47,784 nucleotides of DNA from CAYQMF01 sp964418595 (GTDB lineage: Bacteria > Planctomycetota > UBA1135 > UBA2386), in assembly GCA_964418595.1 (NCBI GenBank), contig CAYQMF010000042.1, positions 1-47,784 on the forward strand, written 5' to 3'. The stretch's first letter is position 1. Each line of letters begins with the position of its first letter. Below, in pieces: positions 1 through 8,339 of the stretch. The notes beneath the pieces were generated by a model. The model saw only the letters and a program-made list of their open reading frames with translations. It ran no database searches and was not told the origin of the DNA. The position numbers and the translations under genes are program-made.

Positions 1-423
<423 letters not shown>

Positions 424-434
424 CGCCGTCTCGC

Positions 435-662
435 ATGGTCGACCAACCCGCCAGCAGACGCCGCGCCGGCAGCCGCTGGGTCACGACCCTGCTCCTGGTC
501 CTCGCCATCGGGGTCCCGGTCCTCGCCGCCGTGTTCCGGCTCGGGCCGATGGTCACCGGGCCGACCCGATGGCTCCTGCGCGCCATGGTGGTGCTGGCGC
601 CGCTCATCGTCGCGCTGCTCGTGTGGCGCCGCCTGCGAGGTGATCCCCCCACCGCTCGCTGA
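435..662 (+). CDS. small two-helix membrane protein
   Basis: A 75-residue protein of unknown function begins 11 bases after kbl on the same strand. It has a basic N-terminus (about residues 8-14), then two hydrophobic stretches near residues 16-33 and 45-62, and ends with a basic tail, so a small integral membrane protein with two helices is likely. No family is recognised. The short spacing suggests co-transcription with kbl. The alternative is a chance open frame in GC-rich DNA, but two well-formed hydrophobic segments with flanking arginines favour a real gene. Confidence 0.5.
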   Translation: MVDQPASRRRAGSRWVTTLLLVLAIGVPVLAAVFRLGPMVTGPTRWLLRAMVVLAPLIVALLVWRRLRGDPPTAR

Positions 663-713
663 TCCGCCCAGCAGCGGTGCGACGAGCTGTGGGCTGGTGC
701 ACACCGGCGTGCC

Positions 714-1688
714 ATGATGGGAGCCTCGATGTTCCACCCCCTCACGATCGCGTTCGCCTGCGTGCTGGCAGCGGCAGGCATGGCGCAGGACAAGACCCCG
801 CCCGGCCCGCCCCCAGAGCCCGTCGCGCCCCCGGCGCCGAAGGCGCCGGCGGAGGACCGCCCCGAATTCGCGTTCGCGAACATCTCCGGAGAGGAAACCT
901 ACGGCGAGATCTGCGGCGTGCTCGCCCGGGACCCGCGCACCGGCGACGTCGGCGTCATCGTGCTGTCGTCGGCGCCCGGCTGCGGCGCGTTCGCGATCGC
1001 AGGCGACAGCAAGGGTGGCGTGGTCGCCGTCGGCGGGCAGACGGACCCGACCTGGGCCGCACGCACCGTGCGTCTGCTCGGCGAGCTCGGTACGCCTGAG
1101 GCCGCGCTCACGCGGCTGCGCGAGACGAGCAGCCCCGCGATGTGCGAACGACAGATGGTGGTGACGCTCGACCGCGACGGCAAGGTCGGCAACTGGCGCG
1201 GTCATGCCCTGCTCGGCAGCGAGACCACGACCATGGCCAAAGTCATGCCGGACTGGGTCGTGTTCAGTGTGCTCGCGGGGAGCGCCAACACGCTCGACGC
1301 GCTCGGCAAGGCGGCCGAGGTCGACACCGACCTGCCGCTCCCGGAACGCCTGTTGCTCGCCGCCCAGGCTGCTCTCGACGCGGCGCCCAAGCCGAAGGAC
1401 AGCCACGCGCGACTCCTGAACTCGCAGACGGTCTCCGCGGCGCTCCTCGTCGTGCGCGAGAAGGGTGGTCGATACGGGCTCGACGATCGGCTCGTCGACC
1501 TGCGCGTCGACTTCGATGCCGATCCCCTCGACCGGCTGCGCGGGCTGTATCACGTCGCCGTGCGCGCCCACCTCGCCCCGGCCCTGCGCGCGCTGCAACG
1601 GGCCGCGCCGTTCGGCAGTCCGGCGGCGCAGGCCGACCTCGAGTGGATGCGCCGGATCCGCGCCGGCAAGAAGCCAGGGGAACGATGA
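714..1688 (+). CDS. secreted DUF1028 (Ntn-hydrolase-like) family protein
   Basis: This 324-residue protein has a signal peptide (LTIAFACVLAAAGMA, probably cut before QDK) and a proline-rich linker to about residue 45. The rest matches the DUF1028 family, which has a predicted N-terminal-nucleophile hydrolase-like fold and no settled function. Family hallmarks seen are VARDPRTGDVGV-like LARDPRTGDVGVIVLSS, a GNWRGH segment, and the C-terminal LDDRLVDLRVD followed by PLDRLRGLY. ATG codons lie at 714, 717 and 729; the last is equally plausible because it sits directly before the hydrophobic signal. The stop overlaps the next gene (ATGA at 1685-1688), so it is translationally linked to the methionine aminopeptidase. 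Confidence 0.8.
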   Translation: MMGASMFHPLTIAFACVLAAAGMAQDKTPPGPPPEPVAPPAPKAPAEDRPEFAFANISGEETYGEICGVLARDPRTGDVGVIVLSSAPGCGAFAIAGDSKGGVVAVGGQTDPTWAARTVRLLGELGTPEAALTRLRETSSPAMCERQMVVTLDRDGKVGNWRGHALLGSETTTMAKVMPDWVVFSVLAGSANTLDALGKAAEVDTDLPLPERLLLAAQAALDAAPKPKDSHARLLNSQTVSAALLVVREKGGRYGLDDRLVDLRVDFDADPLDRLRGLYHVAVRAHLAPALRALQRAAPFGSPAAQADLEWMRRIRAGKKPGER

Positions 1689-2590
1689 CCGCACCCGACA
1701 TCGAGAAGCTGCGGCGCTCCGGCCTCATCACCGCGACGGCCCGCGAGGCCGGCAAGCGGATGGTGCGCGTCGGCGTCCGCCTGGAGGAAGTCGCGCTTGC
1801 GGCGGAGGCGATCATCTACGAGATGGGCGGCAAGCCGGCGTTCCCCGCCCAGCTCTCGCGCAACCACATCGCGGCGCACTACTGCTCCGCGCCGGGCGAC
1901 GCGACGGTCGTGCAGGCCGGCGACATCGTCAAGCTCGACCTCGGCACCCAGATCGACGGGTACGTCACCGACAGCGCCACCACGATCGATCTCGCCGCCG
2001 GCGCCGACTCCGCGCTGGTCGCGGCGAGCCAGACCGCGCTCGAGAACGCCATCCAGCTCATGGGGCCGGGAGCGTCGCTCACCGAGATCGGTGGCCGCAT
2101 CGAGGACACGATCAAGGCGTTCGGGTTCAACCCCGTCTACAACCTGACGGGCCACGGCGTCGCGCGCTACGTGATCCACTGCGCGCCGTCGGTGCCCAAC
2201 TACCGCGACCCCAAGGCGGTGCGGTTGCGCGCCTTCCAGACCATCGCGTGCGAGCCGTTCGTGAGCGATGGCAAGGGCTACATCGACACCCAGGGCAAGC
2301 CGGAGGTGTTCGGGCTGAAGCGCAAGCTCAAACCGAAGGACAAGGTTCCGGAGCGGTTCGCGGCGGCGATCGAAGCCGCGGAGGGTCTGCCCTTCGCGCG
2401 GCGGAGCCTGCTGCGCCACCTCGCCACGCCGGCCGAGGCCGAGGAGTGCCTGCGCCTCCTCAAGCGCCTCGGCATCCTCATCGACTACCCGCCGCTGGTC
2501 GAGAAGGCCGGGGTCCGCGTCGCGCAGACCGAGCACACGATCTTCATCGGCGAGAACGGCGCCGAGGTCCTCACGCGCGCGCCCAAGTAG
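1685..2590 (+). CDS. map: methionine aminopeptidase, type II (archaeal-like)
   Basis: A 301-residue metallopeptidase that removes initiator methionine from nascent proteins. The start ATG overlaps the previous stop by four bases and is preceded by AGGGG; an upstream in-frame extension lies inside the previous gene and is rejected. The five metal ligands of the family can be placed at D85 (KLDLG), D96 (VTDSA), H157 (LTGHG), E190 (ACEPF) and E283 (TEHTIFI), with a further catalytic-type His at 65 (AAHYC). A helical insertion of about 60 residues (around 205-275, with AEGLPFARRSLL) lies between the fourth and fifth ligands. That insertion and the EPFVSDGKG motif are features of type II enzymes of archaea and eukaryotes, while most bacteria carry type I. 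The fold and class are clear; whether it is the only enzyme of this kind in the genome cannot be seen. Confidence 0.9.
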   Translation: MTAPDIEKLRRSGLITATAREAGKRMVRVGVRLEEVALAAEAIIYEMGGKPAFPAQLSRNHIAAHYCSAPGDATVVQAGDIVKLDLGTQIDGYVTDSATTIDLAAGADSALVAASQTALENAIQLMGPGASLTEIGGRIEDTIKAFGFNPVYNLTGHGVARYVIHCAPSVPNYRDPKAVRLRAFQTIACEPFVSDGKGYIDTQGKPEVFGLKRKLKPKDKVPERFAAAIEAAEGLPFARRSLLRHLATPAEAEECLRLLKRLGILIDYPPLVEKAGVRVAQTEHTIFIGENGAEVLTRAPK

Positions 2591-2629
2591 CAGCGGTCCG
2601 ACAACCGAAGAGAGCCCGAGAACCGAAGC

Positions 2630-3787
2630 ATGGCCGAGGCGGCGCCGTTCGTGGTGGGGCTCGATGCGCGCGAGGCGTTCCGCTTCCAGCCGCGCGGCAT
2701 CGGCCTCTATGCGCGGCACCTGATGCGCGAGTTCGGCGCGCTCTGCCCCGAGGTGCGCTTCAGGCTCTACCACGAGCGCGAGCGGCCGGCCGACCTGCCG
2801 GACGTGCCGCCGAACATGACCACCGTCCAGGCCACGATGCGCGGCAGCCGCTTCCACCTCTGGGAGCGCGCCCTCATGCCGTGGCGCATCGCGCGCGACG
2901 GCCTCGACGTGTACCACGGCACGTTCAACACGCTGCCGCCGCGGGTGTGGCCGCTGCGCGCGCCGCCGATGGTGGTGTCGATCCACGACGTGATCGTCAC
3001 CTGGTTCGCGGACAGCCTCGACGACCCCTACGTGCGCTACTGCCGAGCCGTGACCAGCCGTGTCGTGCGCCAGGCGGCGCGCGTGCTCACGGTGAGCGAG
3101 TGGTCGAAGCGCGACATCATCGCCCGGTTCGGCGCCGACCCGGCGAAGGTCGAGGTCTTCTACAACGGCGTGCATCCGGACTTCGCCGTCGACACCGACC
3201 CCGCGCGCGCTGCCGAGATGCGCGGGCGGCACGCCGGCGGTCGCCCGTACCTGTTCGCCATCGGCGCGCCGCTGCCGCGCAAGAACACCGCCGCCATGCT
3301 CACCGCACTCGGTCGCCTGCACGCGCGGCGCAGGCTCGACCATGTGGTTCTGGTGTCGGGACTCGCCGAGGCGCAGCGCGCGCCGTTCCAGGCCGCCGCC
3401 GCCGCGGCCGGCCTCGGCGACCATGTGCGCTTCCTGCCGTACGTCGACCGCAGTGACCTCGTCGCGCTGTACGCCGGCGCCGACCTCTCCATCTACCCGA
3501 GCAAGGTCGAGGGCTGGGGCATCCCGGTGATCGAGTCGCTCGCCCAGGGCACGCCGGTGGTCACCAGCCGCACGTCCGGCATGGCGGAGGCCGGCGGCGA
3601 ACACGCGTCGTTCTTCGACCCCGACGACCTCGACTCGATGGCGCACGGCATCGCCGCGGCGATCGACGGACGCGCGGCCTTCGACGCGATCCGCACCGCG
3701 GCGAAGGCCCGCGCCCGCGCGTTCACCTGGGCGCGCGCCGCCGAGGTCACGCTGCGCGCCTATCGCGCCGCGGCGGAGGGGCGATGA
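2630..3787 (+). CDS. glycosyltransferase family 4 (GT-B fold)
   Basis: A 385-residue cytoplasmic glycosyltransferase that probably adds a sugar from a nucleotide donor to a lipid-linked or surface glycan. The N-terminal half starts GLDAREAFRFQPRGIGLYAR and contains LTVSEWSKRDI, then the NGVHPDF hinge. The C-terminal Glycos_transf_1 half shows LFAIGAPLPRKN (about residues 207-218), LPYVDRSDLVALYAGADL, and the donor-binding EGWGIPVIESLAQGTPVV with the EX7E glutamates. The stop overlaps the next gene (ATGA at 3784-3787), and GGAGGGG within its 3' end is a good ribosome site for that gene. It forms a pair with the membrane glycosyltransferase downstream. Donor and acceptor are unknown. Confidence 0.88.
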   Translation: MAEAAPFVVGLDAREAFRFQPRGIGLYARHLMREFGALCPEVRFRLYHERERPADLPDVPPNMTTVQATMRGSRFHLWERALMPWRIARDGLDVYHGTFNTLPPRVWPLRAPPMVVSIHDVIVTWFADSLDDPYVRYCRAVTSRVVRQAARVLTVSEWSKRDIIARFGADPAKVEVFYNGVHPDFAVDTDPARAAEMRGRHAGGRPYLFAIGAPLPRKNTAAMLTALGRLHARRRLDHVVLVSGLAEAQRAPFQAAAAAAGLGDHVRFLPYVDRSDLVALYAGADLSIYPSKVEGWGIPVIESLAQGTPVVTSRTSGMAEAGGEHASFFDPDDLDSMAHGIAAAIDGRAAFDAIRTAAKARARAFTWARAAEVTLRAYRAAAEGR

Positions 3788-5112
3788 CGCGCGCGGCGTC
3801 GGGCCTCTTGCTTGCGCTGCTCGCGCAGGCGGTGCTCGGTGCCACGGCGCTGCGCCACCACTTCTTCTGGGGCGCCGGCCGCGACCTGCTCGGCGTGCCG
3901 CTGCACGCGTGGCTCAACGGCGCCGAGGGCGTCGGTCTCCTGCTCGCGATCGCGTTCGGCACGCTCGGCTGGCACCGTCTCGTGCAGGCCGCACCCGCGC
4001 TCACGGAGCGCACGCTGCTGCGCTGGGGCATCGGCTTCGCGGCCGCGGCGTGGCTCGTGCCACCGCTGTTCTCGACCGACGTCTTCGACTACGTGGCGCG
4101 CGGCCACCTCTGGGTCCACCTCGGCCACAACCCGTACGTCACGCCGCCGGGGACCGTCCCGCAGGATGCGGTGCTCGCCATGGCGGACTGGCCGCACTAC
4201 GTGTTCGTGTACGGGCCGATCGCGGCGTTGACCGCGGGCCTGTGCGCGCTGCTCGGCGGGACGTCGGCGTGGGTCGGGGCGTACGCGTTCAAGCTGCTCG
4301 CCACCGCCGCGCACGTCGGCAGCGGCGTGCTCGTGGCGCGCGCGGCGGGCGAGGCGCAGCGGCGCACGGTGCTCGCGCTGTGGTTGTTCCATCCGTTCCT
4401 CGCGCTCGAGACCTGCGGCAGCGGCCACAACGACGCGCTCATGGCGCTGGCCCTGGCGTGGATGGTCGAGCGGCTGGCGCGCGATCGCTGGGGGCTCGCG
4501 ACCCTGGCCTTCGGACTCGCGGTGCTCACCAAGCATGGCTGCGCGCCGCTGGGGCCGATCCTGCTGTGCGCGGCGATCCGCGCCGGCAGGCTTCGCCCGT
4601 TCCTCGGGGGCTGCGGCGTCAGCCTCGCGCTGGGGGCGGCGTTCGCGGCCGTGTTCTGGCGCGACCCGGGCAGCCTCGGCTTCCTCGGCCAGCAGGCCGC
4701 CAACCGCGGCGCGAGCCTGCTCGCCTTCGGCACGCTGGCGTTCGGCGATGGCGCCACCGACGCCCTGCACGTCACCGGCCTCTTCATCGCCCTCGTCGCC
4801 GTCGCCATCGCCTGCCTGCGCGCGCGCGATGCCCGCAGCTTCGCGACGCAAGGCACCTGGGCGCTCGCGATCTTCCTGATGACGGCGATGGCGCTCTTCT
4901 CGCCGTGGTACCACCTGTGGTGGGCGCCGCTGGTCGGACTGGCTCCGCTCGCGGGCGCGTCGATGCGCGCGCTGCGCGTCCTCGCCTGGGCAGGTCCGCT
5001 CGCCTACGTCGTCTACGCCGCCACGCGCACGCTCGACCTCCCGCACCAACTGTGGACCTGGTGCGTCGCCGGCGCGCTGCCGATGGTGTGGCTGCTGCGG
5101 CGGCGGCGGTGA
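3784..5112 (+). CDS. GT-C type integral membrane glycosyltransferase (mannosyltransferase-like)
   Basis: A 442-residue protein made mostly of hydrophobic segments, about ten to twelve predicted membrane spans. After the first two spans it carries DVFDYVARG, then LGHNPY and a YGP motif, the arrangement seen in polyprenol-phosphate-sugar-dependent GT-C enzymes such as the actinobacterial alpha-1,6-mannosyltransferase group. The acidic residues of DVFDY are the likely catalytic or metal-binding site on the periplasmic side. It overlaps the preceding GT4 gene by four bases and is probably co-translated. Together they could build and extend a lipid-linked glycan on both faces of the membrane. The sugar is not determinable from sequence. 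Confidence 0.72.
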   Translation: MTRAASGLLLALLAQAVLGATALRHHFFWGAGRDLLGVPLHAWLNGAEGVGLLLAIAFGTLGWHRLVQAAPALTERTLLRWGIGFAAAAWLVPPLFSTDVFDYVARGHLWVHLGHNPYVTPPGTVPQDAVLAMADWPHYVFVYGPIAALTAGLCALLGGTSAWVGAYAFKLLATAAHVGSGVLVARAAGEAQRRTVLALWLFHPFLALETCGSGHNDALMALALAWMVERLARDRWGLATLAFGLAVLTKHGCAPLGPILLCAAIRAGRLRPFLGGCGVSLALGAAFAAVFWRDPGSLGFLGQQAANRGASLLAFGTLAFGDGATDALHVTGLFIALVAVAIACLRARDARSFATQGTWALAIFLMTAMALFSPWYHLWWAPLVGLAPLAGASMRALRVLAWAGPLAYVVYAATRTLDLPHQLWTWCVAGALPMVWLLRRRR

Positions 5113-5124
5113 GCCGTGCCCTCC

Positions 5125-6213
5125 TCAGTCGTGCGTCAACCGCACGACCGGCACGCGCGTGCGGCGCACGCGTCCGCTCGTGGGGAACGGATCGTTCGGC
5201 GTCACGAACACGGAGTCGATCGTGGCGCCAGCGAGCGTGGCGAGGCCGGGCGCGAGTTGTACGTCGAGGGCTGGCGATACCGACAGGTGCGCGCCGCTGC
5301 CATCGATCCACGCCCCCACCGCCTGGGTCGCGAGCGATCCGCCCACGAGCGACGGAAGGAGCGGGAAGTGGAGTTCGTGGTTGGCAGTCCCCGGCGAGCC
5401 GTTGCTGCCGACGCCCGCTCCCACCGTGAGCGTGGCGAGCGGCATCACGCGGAGCTGGCACCCCGGCGCACCGAGGAACGTGAGGTCGACCGGCGGCACG
5501 CGCGTGGCGGCGAGCAGGAGGGCGGAGACGCTGCTCGGCTGGCCGCCCGCGACGAAGCGGGCCGTGCTGCCGACGACGAGCTGCTGGATCGAGACTCCGA
5601 GATCCGCGCCCCAGCCGCAGCCCGTTCCGATGCGCGTCACGCTGCCCGCGGTGAGGTCCGCGGCGTAGTCCACCGGCCACCAGTCAGTCGCTTGCCCGCT
5701 CACCGGACTGCCCGCGAGGTCGAGGACCAGGTTGCCCTGGACGTACGGCACGGGCGTCGCGAACGGAATGGCAACGGCGTACGGTCCAGCCCAGGTCGGC
5801 TCGTTGCGGTTGAGCAGTTGCGGCGACGGGGGGATGTCGATCGTGCCTTGGAGCGCGACCGGAGCGGACGCCCCCAGGTTCGAGGCGAACGACGGCGAGA
5901 GCGCATCCAGGCTCTGGGACGTCGTGCCCACGCGCACCGACACATCGGCGCGTCCGCCGCGCAGCGCTTTGTCGTACTGCCCGTCGCGCCGGAACTCGAT
6001 GCGCGTGAGCGAGCGACCGGTCAGACCCGTGAGAGCAGACTCGGTCAGCACGATCTGCTGGCGCTGCCGCTTCACGAGCCCGGCAACGCCACCGAAGGTC
6101 GGCCCATCGGAGCCACTGAAGCTCGCCGGCACGACGATGACGCCCTGGGCCGCGGCAGGCAGGGCAAGGAGAGCCAGAACGCTCAGGACGCGAAGGCGCA
6201 TGGAGTTGCTCAT
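5125..6213 (-). CDS. secreted protein with Planctomycete-type C-terminal module
   Basis: A 362-residue exported protein of unknown function. The start is set at ATG 6213 because a signal peptide (MRLRVLSVLALLALPAAA, cut before QGV) follows directly; a second ATG four codons in is also possible. The mature part is rich in beta-prone and small residues. The first two thirds contain LTESALTGLTGRSLTRIEFRRD-type sequence without a recognised domain. From about residue 250 (FLGAPGCQLRV) it resembles the C-terminal module repeated elsewhere in this window, including the PLLPSLVGGSLATQAVGAWID segment. It is the last gene of a three-gene group whose members are spaced by 4 bases, and it ends 12 bases from the convergent membrane glycosyltransferase. 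Confidence 0.75.
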   Translation of the reverse strand: MSNSMRLRVLSVLALLALPAAAQGVIVVPASFSGSDGPTFGGVAGLVKRQRQQIVLTESALTGLTGRSLTRIEFRRDGQYDKALRGGRADVSVRVGTTSQSLDALSPSFASNLGASAPVALQGTIDIPPSPQLLNRNEPTWAGPYAVAIPFATPVPYVQGNLVLDLAGSPVSGQATDWWPVDYAADLTAGSVTRIGTGCGWGADLGVSIQQLVVGSTARFVAGGQPSSVSALLLAATRVPPVDLTFLGAPGCQLRVMPLATLTVGAGVGSNGSPGTANHELHFPLLPSLVGGSLATQAVGAWIDGSGAHLSVSPALDVQLAPGLATLAGATIDSVFVTPNDPFPTSGRVRRTRVPVVRLTHD

Positions 6214-6217
6214 GGGT

Positions 6218-6466
6218 TCAATCCCGGCTCTCGATCGGTACGACCGTCGAGTCCGGGGCTCCGAGATCACGGTTGCTGATGTCCAACGTCTGCGGCGGAC
6301 TGCCGACCACGTCGACGGTCGCCCTGTTCGTCTCCGGGTCGGTCGCGACCTCCTGCCATGCGTCGCCACTCCCGCCTGTCCGCATGTAGTACGGACCCGA
6401 CCCGTCCACGGTGATCGTCACCCGACCACCCTCCGGCGCCGGGTTGGGGTCGACGACGATCGGCAT
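6218..6466 (-). CDS. 82-residue protein, possible small Ig/IPT-like beta domain
   Basis: A short protein (82 residues) between two genes on the same strand, with only four bases on each side. It has no signal peptide or membrane span. The start MPIVVDPNPAPEGGRVTITV resembles the first strands of IPT/TIG-like immunoglobulin folds, and the sequence is acidic with several Asp-Pro and Gly-Ser turns. Function is unknown. The ATG at 6466 was chosen because it lies just after the upstream stop; the frame is open far upstream, but only over antisense or overlapping genes. Confidence 0.6.
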   Translation of the reverse strand: MPIVVDPNPAPEGGRVTITVDGSGPYYMRTGGSGDAWQEVATDPETNRATVDVVGSPPQTLDISNRDLGAPDSTVVPIESRD

Positions 6467-6470
6467 GGCG

Positions 6471-6908
6471 TCAGCGCAGCTCGAGGTGACGCAGCACTTC
6501 CTGCACATCGACCGGCGGCGTCGCGACGCGCACCGTCGGGCCGAGTCGCTGCCGCAACGTGCGCAGTTCGGGACGCGCGACGCTCCACGTCGCCAGCCGC
6601 TCGAACCCCCGCCACAGGATCGGCGTCGCGCGGCCTTGCTCGATCTCCGCGAGCAGGTCGGTCGCGCAGGCTTCGAGTCGCGCCATGGGGCCGAGCGCGA
6701 TGTCTTCCAGCGTGGTCGCGGTCGTCCGCGGCTCCACGGCAGCCGAGCGGCCGGCGAACCAGCCACAGCTCCCCGCGACTGCAGCACCCCCCAGAGCAAA
6801 CCCGAGGAAGCGCCGCCGCGTGCGGCGGAAGCCGCCCTCCGCTTCGAGACCGATCTTCGCGTAGCGCCGAAGCATCTGCTCCTGGCCCGGGAACCGACCT
6901 TGCGGCAT
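6471..6908 (-). CDS. 145-residue protein with twin-arginine-like membrane segment
   Basis: A protein of unknown function with an unusual N-terminus. After about 29 hydrophilic residues there is TRRRFLG (residues 30-36), which fits the twin-arginine consensus, followed by a small-residue hydrophobic stretch FALGGAAVAGSCGW to about residue 52. This could be a Tat signal or a signal anchor. The C-terminal 90 residues are helical and charged (LEACATDLLAEIEQ, LRTLRQRLG) with no recognised domain. It is the first gene of the group 6908-5125, lying 106 bases downstream of the leucine-dehydrogenase-like gene. A later start at residue 12 is possible. Confidence 0.6.
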   Translation of the reverse strand: MPQGRFPGQEQMLRRYAKIGLEAEGGFRRTRRRFLGFALGGAAVAGSCGWFAGRSAAVEPRTTATTLEDIALGPMARLEACATDLLAEIEQGRATPILWRGFERLATWSVARPELRTLRQRLGPTVRVATPPVDVQEVLRHLELR

Positions 6909-6972
6909 GGGGGATCCACTGGAGCAACGAGTTGGAAGGATGATGCTCCTGGGGAAGGGCCGCCGTCAAGCA

Positions 6973-7014
6973 CCCCCCTCCGCCCCTCCGCCCCTCCGCC
7001 CCTCCCCCGCCCCC
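6973..7014 (-). repeat. C-rich 8-bp tandem repeat, potential G-quadruplex on the transcribed-sense strand
   Basis: The + strand is almost pure C/T with CTCCGCCC repeated about three times in tandem, then runs of CCCCC and CCCC. Read on the minus strand, the sense strand of both flanking genes, it holds at least six runs of four or more G separated by 1-4 bases. That is a strong G-quadruplex pattern in the RNA right after the stop codon of the gene ending at 7015. The remaining bases of the 106-bp gap show no clear promoter. Confidence 0.75.
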
Positions 7015-8082
7015 TCACACGCGCGCGCTGGTCTTCTTCTTCTTCGCGTCCGCGACGATGCGCTGCGCCAGCCGGTCCGCTGCCTCGCTCGTGGGGATGC
7101 CCTCGCGTTCGGCGATGGTCCACAGCTCGCCGAGCGCGACGGGGATGCGCTCGATCCGCTTGAGGCTCTCCTGCTCGTCGTAGCCGCCCGGCAGGAACTC
7201 GCAGCCGACGTTGATGATTCCCCCGGCGTTGATGACGTAGTCGGGGGCGTAGAGGATCTTGCGGTCGCGCAGCATCTGGCCGTGCTTGGGCGCGAGCAGC
7301 GCGTTGTTGGTGGCTCCGGCGACGACGCTGCAACGCAGCGCCGGGATCGTGTTGTCGTTGAGGATCGCACCGAGCGCACAGGGCGCGAACACGTCGCAGG
7401 GAACGACCATGATCTCGGCCTCCGGGACGCTCGCGACCTTCAGCTCCTTCACCAGCGCATCGACGCGACCAGGGTTCCGATCGGCGATGGTCACCTTCGC
7501 GCCCGCTTCGACCAGACGCCGCACGAGCGCCGAGCCCACCGCGCCGACGCCCTGCACCGAGACCGTCACTCCGCGCAGACCCTTGCCGAGCCGCCGCTGG
7601 ACGGCCGCCTGCAAGCCGAGGAACACGCCGTACGCCGTGTACGGCGACGGGTTGCCGCTGCCGCCCACCGAACGCGGCAGGCCGGTGACGTACGTCGTCG
7701 CTCGACGCACCACTTCCAGGTCGCCGATGTCGGTGTTGACGTCTTCGGCCGTGATGTAGCGGCCACCCAGTGTCTCGATGAACCGACCCATCGCCAGGTA
7801 CAGCGCCTCGGACTTGAGCCTGGTCGGATCGCCGAGGATCACCGCCTTGCCGCCGCCGAGTCCCGTCTGCGCCACCGCCGACTTGAAGGTCATCCCGCGC
7901 GAAAGACGGTTCACGTCGAACAGCGCATCCGCCGCCGACTCGTACGGCCACATGCGCAGCCCGCCGAGCGCCGGGCCGAGCGTCGTGTCGTGGACGGAGA
8001 TGATCGCGTGCAGGCCGGAAGCCGGGTCCTTGGCCTCCACGACCTGCTCGTAGCCCTCGACGGTGATGTCGCTGATCTGCAT
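7015..8082 (-). CDS. Glu/Leu/Phe/Val dehydrogenase family, leucine-dehydrogenase-like
   Basis: A 355-residue NAD(P)-dependent amino acid dehydrogenase that interconverts a branched-chain or aromatic L-amino acid with its 2-oxo acid and ammonia. The N-terminal domain has GPALGGLRMWPY, RGMTFKSAVA and TGLGGGKAVI with the catalytic lysine, then AEDVNTD with the conserved Asp. The Rossmann domain has VQGVGAVGSALV. The size and GGLRMW motif fit leucine/valine/phenylalanine dehydrogenases better than glutamate dehydrogenases of about 420 residues. AAGGGG lies five bases before the ATG, and TATAAG is only about 9-14 bases upstream of the start, so any transcript from it would be nearly leaderless. 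The Lys-rich C-terminus (ADAKKKKTSARV) abuts the G-rich repeat. Confidence 0.88.
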   Translation of the reverse strand: MQISDITVEGYEQVVEAKDPASGLHAIISVHDTTLGPALGGLRMWPYESAADALFDVNRLSRGMTFKSAVAQTGLGGGKAVILGDPTRLKSEALYLAMGRFIETLGGRYITAEDVNTDIGDLEVVRRATTYVTGLPRSVGGSGNPSPYTAYGVFLGLQAAVQRRLGKGLRGVTVSVQGVGAVGSALVRRLVEAGAKVTIADRNPGRVDALVKELKVASVPEAEIMVVPCDVFAPCALGAILNDNTIPALRCSVVAGATNNALLAPKHGQMLRDRKILYAPDYVINAGGIINVGCEFLPGGYDEQESLKRIERIPVALGELWTIAEREGIPTSEAADRLAQRIVADAKKKKTSARV

Positions 8083-8241
8083 CGGCGCCCCTTATAGAGG
8101 CGACGCATCCCCCTCGCCACGGCGGCGACGACCACCACAACGGTCGCGATCCAAAAAACAACACCCCGTCGAGCCCTGGCCCACGGTCCTGCCGCTTCTC
8201 CGGCGTTGTCGGGCATCCGCCCGCAGAGACATCACTACTTC

Positions 8242-8271
8242 TTGGACCGCGCCCCCGCGACTGACTAGATT
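8242..8271 (+). promoter_or_regulatory. candidate sigma-70-type promoter for the lipoprotein gene
   Basis: TTGGAC (8242-8247) and TAGATT (8266-8271) are separated by 18 bases, about 70 bases upstream of the ATG at 8340. This is the best match in the 257-bp divergent gap 8083-8339, whose other contents are a short A-run near 8152 and GC-rich sequence without further visible structure. Promoter consensus in this lineage is not established, so the call is tentative. Confidence 0.35.
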
Positions 8272-8339
8272 TGCGCTCCAGCGGGAACCCGCGATCGGAG
8301 CCGTGGCACCGCGCGCGTCCCTTCACCCACCTACCAACC

